A DNA stretch of 64,000 bases, from positions 3,472,001-3,536,000 of the forward strand of contig NC_090128.1 of assembly GCF_040581485.1 (NCBI RefSeq), given 5' to 3'. Shown here one piece after another: positions 23,401-35,400 of the stretch. This DNA comes from Linepithema humile. Taxonomy: Eukaryota > Arthropoda > Insecta > Hymenoptera > Formicidae. The notes beneath the pieces are model-generated. The model did not search any database. It was not told where the DNA came from and worked only from the letters and a program-made list of their open reading frames with translations. Numbering within the stretch: the stretch's first letter is position 1; each line of letters begins with the position of its first letter. A program made the translations under genes and the position numbers.

Positions 23401-26400
23401 ATTAACTAGAGTCTTAAGTGAAAGTGAGTACATCATACGTCATGTCACCATAGCCCACGGTCGTCATCGTGACAACGGCCCACCAGAACGCGTCCGGAAT
23501 GGACTTGAAGAACGAATTCTCGGAGCCGGCCTCCGCGAAGTAAACCGCCGACGAGAATAGCACCACACCTGCAATGCAAGGAAGAAAACACCGGTTCAGT
23601 GGGTTTAACGCCCCCGGTGGCTCTGTACCTCATGTCGCCGTAGCCCACGGTCGTCATCGTGACCACCGCCCACCAGAACGCGTCCGGTATCGATTTGAAG
23701 AAGCTGTCCTGCGTGCCGGCCTCCGCGAAGTAAACCGCCGACGAGAACAGCACCACACCTGCAACGCACACAAGAGGAAGGCACGGATCAAGACGGTGCA
23801 CGTCATCGTCCGCCGCGTCATGTACACATCGGCCCCGTTCGTCGGACGCAAGAGACTCGATTGCTGGGATCGTCCGATCCGGGCGACCTCCTGATCACAC
23901 CTGGAACCGGGATCTCTGCACCAGGATCAATTAGAATCGCTATGATCCTGGTGACCGCTTGACCGCCTGATTTGGACCGTCCACGTCCTACAATTAGAAT
24001 CGACTAGAATCTGCCTCGATGAGAATCTGCGATTCGTCTTCCAATAACGAGAGAAAGATTTCTGGAGCTCTTGTATAACCCTATTGTTGTCTTATCGTCA
24101 GGTATGCGGCATATTCGATAACAGGAATTCTTCCACGCAAAGCTTTTAAAAGAACTTATCCAGCCGCCGTAAGCGTCTTATCTTGGAGTGAAGTGAAAAA
24201 AGTTGAATGTGAGCAGACTTATACAGAGTGGAATCTCATTTGGAAGATAAATCTGAAGTATTGTAGTCTTTTCAGTAATAAAATTTATAAAATTAATAAA
24301 TTTCGAAAAATGTGATTCCACTGCAACTTTGTGCATTGCAAATCAATTTACAGATCTTGAATGATGTTGTCTTCGTACGTGAATATACTAGCGTCAATTA
24401 CAAAGAAATTGATAAAAAAAATTGTAAATCAATTATAATGTAATTACATTACTGCAATTATAGTATTACAAACAAATTTAAATGTATTACGATAATTTTA
24501 GATAAAAAGTTTTTTTATACACTTGTTTTAAAATTTTTAGTTTTATATAACAATTTAACAAATTAATTCCAATAAAAATTTTGAACCAACATCAGTCAAG
24601 AGTTAAAAGAGTAATAGAGCAACAATGCACGATTACAACAGATATTACTAAAATATCACATTTATGTTTATAAAAAAAAAACACAATATTGCTGCTGTCT
24701 TTTTCTTAAAACTAAACTTTAAACTTTTAAACTAGTTTTAAGCGGCCATCTTTCATAACAAAAATACAAATAAAAAGCAGATAAAAAACTACTACATTCT
24801 AAGCTCCTGTTTTCCATCTGCACTATTTCTGCTTGTCTCCTTTCGAAAGCCATTGTGCCGCGAACTATCGGCGAACATTTCGGCATTCGAAAGTTTTCCA
24901 CCGCACTCGATAGACGAACGACCATAAATCTCGTTTGCTCGTTCCTTTTAATGACGACGAATGTTCGGCACAGAAACGATTACTGAGGATCAGGACCTAA
25001 ACAACATCTCGCGTCTCCGAAATCAGCGAAGGAAAACATCCTGAAAATTATTGATCTAAAAGTGACTTTTCGCGAAAACAACTGCGTCGATGGTTTGTTT
25101 TTGATGTCAAGAAATCGCATAGCTAGCTAGTCGAGTAAACATCCAGTCATCGATTTTTGACCCGTTAAGCTTTGTTGCGCATAATTTACATTAAATTTGT
25201 TTGTTGTCTGGTAAAAACATACATACATATACAACCCGTCCAAAAATTATGCATGTATGATTCTTATGTATAAAAACATCTATATGTACTTAAAAATTCG
25301 AATATTTTACAGATCGTAAATATTGCATATCTGACGCATATCTGATATGAAAAATAAAACTAGATAAAGCAACCTCGTATATCCAAGAATCCAAAGACTT
25401 AAATCTTTAGACAGTAAAATAAATTGCCAACTGTTCGCGACTTCGTCGCACATGATAATTCCAAGGCCCTCGACGGAACGATTTGGAACTCCGAGACATT
25501 TGCATATGGTATGTGTTACATAATGCAAAACGGAATAGCGAAAACTCGATCTCCTCGACCTTCCGATTTTTGCAAGCGCGACTTTACTCTCTCCTCGACA
25601 CGCGTCGTTCGTCTATCTATTTTCACATCTTTTTATTTAACTTAACCCTCTTAACTTAACCCTCTCATCGCTGAACTAACTATAAATATCAAGAAAGCAT
25701 TTGAACGTTGTTTGAGTATTACATTTTATGTATACATTCGGTGAAGAGAAGAACTTTTCTTTAATTAACATAATTTTATTTTTTACTTTTAACTGCACCG
25801 ATAAGAGGGTTTCTCGTGCATATCATTTAAATACAATTATAAACGTCAATGCAACTTAGACAAATAAATACAATACAATCTGAATACAATATAATTAACC
25901 TGCAGCTCCTAACAAATATAAATTTATATAACATTTATAAAATAAAAATCCCTGTTCTCGCCTAGTTACTAATTTGTCCGACAAGCGTCATCAAACTCAC
26001 CGATGAAGAGGAAAAAGATGAGCAGCCCGAGTTCCCTCATGGAGGCCTTGAGAGTCCGCCCGAGGATCTGGAGGCCTTTACTGTGCCTGGACAACTTGAA
26101 TATCCGGAACACCCTGACCAGCCTGATTACCCTGAGTATCGCCAGGGACATCGCCTGGTTCGTGCTCTTGTCCTGCGGGCTTACCGGCGCCTTCGGTAGG
26201 TTCAGCGTGTCCTCCTCCTCGGCCACCACCGTGGCGAGGGTGATGAAGTACGGAATGATCGCGATGATATCAATGATGTTCATTACGTCACGGAAGAAGT
26301 TGAATTTGTTTGGGCAGGCGAGGAAGCGCACTGATAACTCGAACGTGAACCAGATGATACAAATAGTCTCTATTAGGAAGAACGGGTCCGTGATGTCCGG

Positions 26401-29400
26401 CACTTCGTCCTCCTCGATCTTCGTGCCGTTCGTCGTTGTGTTGAAGACCTTGTAGTGCTTGAACTCGGGCAGCGTCTCCAGGCAGAAGATCACGATCGAC
26501 AGGAGGATCACGAACACGGAGATTATGGCGACCACCCGGGCGCCTTGCGAGCTCTCCGGGTACTCGAACAACAGCCAGATTTTCCTCTGAAACTCGTGCG
26601 ACGGCAGCGGCTTCTCCTCCTCCTTGATGAAGCCCTCGTCCTCCCTGTTTTGAATCAGTCGGTTGCTTCGTTAATTTCCGGCAACTTTCTTCTCAGATTT
26701 TTTTTTTTTTACAGACTATGCTTGTATTTTTCGTATTTGCGATACAACAGAGTGCTCATAGGTATCAAGGGTCTCTTTGACGGCTGTTGTTCTGCGGGAA
26801 CAAGGATTAAAGCGCAAAGTCATGTTAGGATACGAAGAAGCAAGGACACGTGCAAATTGCACATTTGCATATATTGTGGTGAGGAATGTTTGAGAACAAG
26901 TCCATTTCTAAATTGGTCAAAGAATTCGCACATGAAAGCGACCAAAGGCCGTTGCATGTTAGTGTCAAGCACACATTAAGTCCAAGGACTGCGGATGCAG
27001 GGCTTCGTCGAGGAGAGTCGTGGATTTCAAGATCTTTGTGGACTCAAGAACTTGCAAGAGCCGAGAATTTGACGTTTACACTAACTTGGATCGCAAGTTG
27101 CTGATTGGGACAGTGCAGTGGATTGCCGGAGAGACAGAGACAACGGACGAGCAGCGTACCTGAACTTGTTGGTGGCCATCTCGCCCAGCTCGTAGAACTT
27201 GATCTCCTCGGAGAAGACATCGAGCGGGACGTTGACCGGGCGGCGTAGGCGGCCACCGCTCTGATAGTAATAGAGTATGGCATCGAAGGAGGGTCGGTTG
27301 CGATCGAAGAAGTATTCGTTGCGCAGCGGATCGAAGTATCGGAGCCGCCGTGTCGGATCGCCGAGCAGCGTGTCCGGAAATTGGTTCAGCGTACGCAGCT
27401 GTGTCTCAAACCGTAGCCCGCTCACCTGTCGATCGCAGCAATCGATTATTGGCTACGGTGGCAACGCGCGCGCGCTGGGCGGGGCGCGTCGCTCAAGCGG
27501 CTAATTGGGGCGCGGGGATGGTTGTAGGGATTGCTCGGCACAAAGGGACTAACGTATTATCAGAGGATTATCCCGTCGATCAAGTAGACCACCCACTTAA
27601 CCTTGTTAATTTATGTTGAATAGCCCAGTGATTTTTTAGGATTTTCAGCATTTTTGTCCGAGAGAAATCAATAATTCAGTAAAATCTTCAAAGTACTTCG
27701 CAAAAATCAATACGTCCATTAAATCGGGGATTAATCGTATAGTGAGAGCATTTGTGAAAGATTCGTACAACGACAGATTCGTAATATTGGAAATTTATAA
27801 AATTAAATATCTGCGATATGGATGAAGGATTGTGGAATTACAGATTCGTAATAGGAAAATTATGTTTAATCAATGACCTGATTAATAAGAAACTTAATAA
27901 GAATCTACAATTTGCAAGAATAAAGTCTAATAAATTGCGAATCGAGAAATTTAAATAGAATAAACTATTATCAAGAGAAACAACAAAGCTAATTTTTCTT
28001 TACATTGACAAAATGTCTTAATTTTTAATTATTTTCCTAATAAAAAATATATAAAATTTGTAAGCTCAACAATAAATACTTGATTAATAACATCATTTAT
28101 TCTCGCAGGAAACTAAATGCTTCAGAAAACCGCAATTTATATTCTCAGTCAAAACGGCCAAAAAAGAAATAAGTGAAAGATAACATAAAGAAGAAAGGAA
28201 CGGATGTGGCAAATTTAATTCAGGCAATGAAATATTTCCGCCCTGTCTTCGAAGTCGTATTTCGTGGATGGAACTACGCTCAAGAGTCAGCGAATAAAGA
28301 AGATAAGTTTGCACGGCACATTTTGTTCTAAAGAAATGGCGTGCCACCTAAAAAGTCGGAAACATCTTTACTAGCGGCAATAAAAAGATTTCTAGATAAA
28401 TGTAAATTATATCAACACTTTTCTTTTAATTAAAAACGGAATAAAAAATATGTATTTCCAATGCATGCGCGTTACATATCGGTTTCACGACAATCACACG
28501 CTCCATCCACGCGTCAGAACGGCGTGCTTTGACCTCTACCGAGTTTTCGAACCGACTGCCGCGGGGCGCGAAAAGAAAGAGGGAAAAAAAAAGAGAAGAA
28601 TGAAATGCATCGATCGAACCGATTGCTGTAATTGGCGCAATGCAGTCGTGTCATCCGCGAGGACAGATAATTCCGTTCACACAATACGACCTTGACGCTA
28701 TATCGCCCCCGATTCCAAGACGAACTTGGATGGCCGCCAAAACGCGGTCTGTAGGTCACTTCATGTCTTGAGATAATCTCGCCACGTCAAAAAGAAGAGC
28801 GCGTACGAATACTGAATCAGACTGGAGTTACTTTTACGCGTGAAAATACGCGGAAATTCCGATTGCAGCGTATAAAAGAAATCACTATGGCACGATGCGG
28901 GAATATAAATTAAAAAGAATGAGATTTAAATGGGATTATATTTACATTTCAGATTGATAGTATTTTATCGCCCCTTGCCTTAGGAAGCGTCGAATCTAGA
29001 ATTTATGGCACCGGGAACTCGGGAGATTAAGGATCCGCGGCGCCGAGAATCCGCGCAGACGAAACTTTTTTGGCGTTTACAGTCGAGAATTTTTCGTTCC
29101 AAGAATCGATGGCGCCGAAGATTATACGAAGAGCCAAAAATTCTTATAATTTATCTCTCTTAAGAATTCTCTAATCTAAACGACGAGAAATAAAGATGTA
29201 TTTTTAAAATATTCGCAAAATTGCAGCAAAATGATTTCTCGATTCAAGTGTTAAAAGACGGGAGCCGTGGTTAAAAGCAATAAAAATTTTCACTCACGTT
29301 GATGACGACCCTCTCGCAAAAGTCATGATCGTGCGGTATGGGCTCGAAGTGTGTGACGCCTGTGTATTGGGTGTGGGGGTTCGTCCCATCCTCGTCCTGG

Positions 29401-32400
29401 CTGCTGAGCTTCGGCAGCGATCTGCAATAATTAAAGTTGTAACGTCGTTAATAACTCGCTGACAGCGCGTTCGGAAAGTTATGGCGCCGCTATTTCAGTT
29501 AATCTGACTTATATGATACAGAGCTTTATAGATCAGAGAGAGAGGCTCACAGATTACTAAATTAAGGAAGAAATTCATACGTTAGTCTAGTAAAATAGTC
29601 TAGTGAAAATTTGTACAGCATACAAAATCACCCCAGGACCATCGCTCTAATGTGGTACAGTAGAATTCATTATTTTTTGCGCTATTGCATTTTGATAAAA
29701 AATATTTAACAATATATAATATACGTAATACTGCTTTTGTAAGAATATTTAATTGTAATATGTGTTTATCTTGTATAAATATTCAATATTCTGCACTACA
29801 TTAGACAAATAGACTTTCAGTTTACCAGAAAGTGGTCCGCAGGCTGTCTTATTAATAGACTATCAGATGAACGCGTGGCGTACGAGTCTACTAGGCTACT
29901 AGAGACTTGACGTTCTACTGGCCAAATAGAAATAGACACACACGATGCACATATCTATAATCTACATATACTCTACGTATTGATACGCCTACTCATTATT
30001 AGCAGTCTCTAGAAAACTGGTGTGTCGAAAGTGTGTCGAGCAATCGATGGAAGCGCGTCGGCACCGAGGACCGTCAAACAAATCGGAAATACGCGATTCG
30101 GCTGAATGTCGGAGTGACAATGTCAGGAATTACGTCGGCGACTTGCCAAGCGCGTTAATTAACTCTTCAACAATCGAAACGGCGAGATCTTCAAAGACAC
30201 CAAATGACTTTAGAAATAAAAATGTATCCCAAAGGCAAAAAATAACACGCGAATTAACTTTTCCGTTCCTTTCAGCCTTGCAAATAAAAATTTTCCCTTT
30301 TTGCTCACTTCAAATCACTTTTCTTAATCAAGCGAATAATCAGTGTCACGCGATTACATTTAAGTGGATTAATCAAACGCTTGAACGGCATTTTTTGTAA
30401 ATTATTCAAGGATGGCTAACCTATCAAAGATCATCTCGCTTTCATCTCCTAAAAATTCACTAAATAAACGTCCAAATAAACCCTTTTTTGCGGTAATTTC
30501 GCCGCGGAAAATTCACTGATACGCTAATACTAATAAATCTATTTAATCTACCCTAAATAATCTTCATCAAAATATAAGAGACATGCTTGCAATATGTTGC
30601 ACAATATGTTAAAAATACGTATTTTTCTTTTTAAACACAAAAAATAATATCAAATAAATAATTAGAGAAAAATATATAAGAATCAAAGAAAGATACAAAG
30701 AATCGAGTTACCTAATGGCTTAAACAAGATACTTCTTATCGCAGTACTTCCGTTCATTCGTTTGATTTTTTGAAGAAAAAAAACAGCCATATAACGAAAT
30801 TTTGAAAAACTAAAAAAATTAAATTAATATTATCGAAATATTTTCACTTGACATGTTTTCAAGATTGATGTTTCTAAACAATCCAGCTGTAGAAGACATA
30901 AAGATCGCCCACGGCTGGTCTAGGCGTTACTTTATGAGTCGCCTGATTTAGAAGCGAGGATGCATCCGAGTCGATATATCCGGCGGGAGTTACGTCGATC
31001 AACGATTTATTTTGGGACGTCAATGGGAAGCGAGGACAAACATCAATTTCGAAGTCCGTGTACCTCCCGGTAAGCGCGACGATGGAAATAGCGCGACGTC
31101 TTGCGGAAATAGCCCACTACGCGCGGTCCTACGCGACGATTGTGCCGATAGCACGTGCCGCCGTGGAGAAGAATTTCACGTGCGACAAAAAGACTTGCGA
31201 GACGCGAGTTTACGATACTTTGATAAAATGTCTGGATAAAATGTTAAAAAAATTCATAAAAAAGAGTTAACTTTCAGTAATCATTTTCAACTCTATTAAA
31301 CGTTTATTGGATTGCGCATAGCATAATCATTTGTAACATGATTATTTGCTAAATAAGAAAAAAATATATAAGCGACAAATAACAATAAAATAATAAATAA
31401 TACTGATAAGTGAAATGCTTTTTGTTAATGGAATGTAATATTGCTGCAGCACTAGATGGGAGAATTAATAATGACAATCACTAATGACGTTGTTATGCGC
31501 TTTATGTGCGTGACGTGCACGTAATCGTCTACAATCCCGAGGAATTGAAACGGAATCCAGATTATGGCTCAAAGAAATTAAAATTCTCCGATAGGTCTCG
31601 ACTAATAGGATACATAACATGCGCTGCACTATTCTGACATTTCGACCAGCAAACGTAAATTAATGCGCGTAGGCTATTACACGCATAAATTATTCCACCC
31701 ACAATAATTACATAAAGTCACTGCAGAATGCCCGCACGTAGAAAGTGTTCGGCGAAAGAGACCTTTTTCTATTTTAGAATCATTTTCTATTTTCCAATAT
31801 CTATTTTCAAAATAACTAGATAATAAATGTAAGTGTAAAATTATCAATGTCTAAAACTATTTTACGGATCTATACATCTATCCTGCATATTCTATTTTCT
31901 ATCTGTGGAATTAATATTAATTGTTTCTCAAAACAGTTCCCGAATTTAATCGGTTGAACTTTTAGCCAATTTTAGAATTTTTTCAGACAAATTTTTGCCT
32001 GAAAGCGAGTAACAAGTTCAAACCATCGATACCTATTAATGCCGAGTGATGTACGGTCTGATACCTATTAAGGATGGTTGCTTCCCGTCAGAGGAGAAGC
32101 GTGAAAGGTGTCGGCCTCTAATTGGTAACGTGAATCTGGTCTAGTGATTACCTTCGACTGAGAACCAATTCCGTTTATATAGCGCTGTTTGAGTGCTCCC
32201 GGAGAAAGAGAAGGCTAGAGGGGGGGTTCAAAGTGACGGGGAAAAAGCGGGAAACGAATCGAACATGGCGAAAGAAAAGATATCGAGTATCGACTCCTAT
32301 AATCTGCAATTATCGTGCATACTACACTGATTATACATACTCCAACATGACTGAGAAAAATCTATGATGTAAACTCTAGAAATTTTTCGTGAAACTTATC

Positions 32401-35400
32401 GGTATCTACATCATCTGACAGCATTGGTGAAAAAATATATTTTGAAGAAAAAGTATATTTTTTCTCAACCTGTAACTACTGAACTTTTAAGAAAAGGAAA
32501 ATTCGAATGTATCATCTAACGAAATACTATTTCGTCAAAAACTGCCTTTCAAACTTTAACAAAACTACCTAATCCATATCAAGTGTGACTATTACCCTTA
32601 AATTGCCGCAATTTCTTTGCCGTCAAAAAGACAGCGAAATCGGGTGCCTTAAATATTTGCTGAGCTCTCACATTCCTCGCTCCTCCTTATCTGCAACACC
32701 TCGCCTATAGAAGCATCGCTCTTCCTATTTTTATGCGACCATTCGTGTCTCAGCATAATCAGGCTGACCCATATTAAGAGAAGAGATCGACGGCGAAGAA
32801 GACGAAGAGAGCTGACTGCACACGAATCTTCAAGGAGAAAGTTGCGCGCCCTTAGAAAAGTAGACTCCGATTCGAAGTCTTAACATCATTCTTATAACTT
32901 CCTCGGGTTCAGTCAAACAATTTTCCTTCTGGAAATATAATTTTTTGTTTCGTCAAAATGCAGAATCCATCAAGACCAAGATTAGAAAAATAAATTCAAC
33001 AAAGATATAAATTTTTATATAAAATTATTACTCTCCGATGAAGTATATATATAGATAGAAAATATTGAGAGGATCAAATAAAATATTTACTATTCTCTTA
33101 CCAAAATGGAAAATTTTACTAAAAATTTAACAAAAGTCTTATTAAAAAAATATTGAAAAATAATTTTACAAAAAAATAAAGAAACAAAATTTAAAAAGAA
33201 CAAATTGTTTAATCTTATTAATATACTCGGACTATTTTATACAAAAAATTATATAAGAGTAAAAATACATATTTGGATTTGTCGGCTCTATAACACTTGC
33301 TCTAAGTTACGGCCCTGACTTCGTCATTAATTCAGAGCTTTTTCAAGAAGCTCGGACCACCTCATCGTGCTACTTTCCGCTCCTTAATGCGTCGTCTACA
33401 TTTTTTCGCTGCATCGAGTGCTCCAGCGAATAATAGAGAGGCTACTGCGGAACGATGCAGTACGGCCCTCAACGATCTTTACGAAGTTACATAAAATACG
33501 AAGAGGTGCAAGAAAAGCGAATATCAATAGGGAAGGAAAAATTGAAAGACTTATTCTTTTGACGAAAGTTGCAATTTATAAATTGTGTTCGTTGCACATT
33601 TAGGTCGAATAACTCTGTATAATCACGATTGATTGCCTCTTGCGATAATTCAATATTCCAAACTTTTACAGCTTCGTCGAACTTGAATATTTAATTTTTA
33701 ATTATACGTAATAGCGAGATCGATCTGATGAAAGGTTTTCATATTACAAAATCCCATCATATAAATATGTGCATAAATTGTAATAAAATAGATTTTTTTG
33801 AATAAAACTTTTCAGAGCAATTGCAGTCCACGTAAACGGCGGTCATCCAGACGAAAGTATGAGTTTCATCGCTAATACGCCGCGATACAAGCGCGAAAGT
33901 GCGAATGCCCTGGCGTGTGTGTACGCACGTGACGTCGACGCCCACGCGAGAGAGGTGCATATTTCTTGCGTGCGCATGCACGAGTCTAAGTATGTACATC
34001 GCGAGAGCTTTGCACGCGAGAGATAAACAAATCGAGAATATGAGAAATACTTTACTGATGACGATTCATGAAATTAAATCAATCTGTAAACGACGAGAAT
34101 TTTAAATATCAATCAGATATCAAAACATCTTATAAAATATTTATAAACAATTCACAAAAAGAAAACATCGCTTTCGTAATAATTAAATCAGTGTATAAAC
34201 TATTATACACAGATATCTAGGATATATTTTTCTATTTCTCTCTTTCGAATCTAATAGCTCGCTAATTTTATATTTCCGTCGTCTCACGCGCATTGGATTC
34301 TTCCAGGCAAATTTCTCGGATATACATTTTTACTCGTTTATTATATCAATCCGGAAAGACAATTTTCTGTGGCAGTTATAATTTTCTCAATTTTCTGTAG
34401 CAGTTACATAAAAAGACGTATATATCCCTAAGCGCGCGCTCCCCTCCTAACAATCCAAAAGAATTCATAATCGCTGCGATGGATCGTGGCAGGAATGGTA
34501 GCCGCACATTCCACGGGAATACTCGAGGAAAGAGGAATGCTTTCCTCCGCTGTCCTAAAGATAGCTGCTCAGAAATGGGAATATATTTTTAGCGGCTGGT
34601 GTTTGGTGCGTCGATATTTAACCACGCCACGTCTATTAACGTAATTACTCCGCCACCAGTATATTACAATTAAGCTTCGTATTTCCATTTACTCTTTCTT
34701 TTGATTTTGGCATTTGTATTTATTTATTTTTTGTTAGCCGACAATCTACCGCTATAATCTGCACAATTCTCTCGCAATAAATCGAAACCCGTCGCCACAA
34801 TTTATTAATCAAACAACAATTATTATTTTCATCAATTTCGGAATGTAAATGCTGTAATATCTTCTATTAAAAAAGTTATTTTCCCTTCTAGTCTATAAAA
34901 AAAAATTTTAACATCCTATATAATCGTAGTTGAATTCGAAGTATTACAACAACGATTCGCTGATTAAAGCATGCAGAGAAAAAAGGAAAAAAAACGCACA
35001 AGCGATTATCGAACCAAATTACATTTGCAAGTATTGTCGCAATTATTATTAAATCGACTCATTGATCATTGTTTATCAGTCTTCCGCCTTTTTCCCGAGA
35101 AAAAAGCACTGCGAATAAACGAACCGTGAAACATGGGACAATCCGCGCGAATCGCGCTACGAACCGTAAACAGGAATAGACACAGCGGCCATCGGGCGAA
35201 AATGTTCTGTTTCTCTATCTCTTTCCTTCTCTTTCATGTGCGCGTAGTTTCTTCGCGAAATACAGGCACACGAAATCGTAAAATGCGTTTTAGAGTCCGT
35301 GGCTAGCAGAAAGCGGGTTAAACGCGCTGCGGCCATCGGTTAAATTTACGTCCACTCGTGGTTTCGATGGTTGATCCTTAAACACACGTCGTAAGAAAAC

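Larger units (their letters stand above)
17810..23438 (-). other. Shaker intron between pore exons and S6 exon (5.6 kb)
   Basis: No further S5, pore or S6 coding sequence was recognised. It contains a 100-bp palindrome (18,187-18,290), a run of 20 C (21,287-21,306), a possible MITE (21,968-22,146) and AT-rich sequence. Open frames of up to about 110 codons here look like chance. Confidence 0.7.

Noticed and set aside
23312..23894. Plus-strand open frames across the pore exons
   Set aside because: Antisense shadows; their internal repetition simply reflects the two copies of the pore exon.
26003..26979. Plus-strand open frames of 150-174 codons over the S1-S5 exon
   Set aside because: They are antisense shadows of the conserved Shaker exon on the minus strand.
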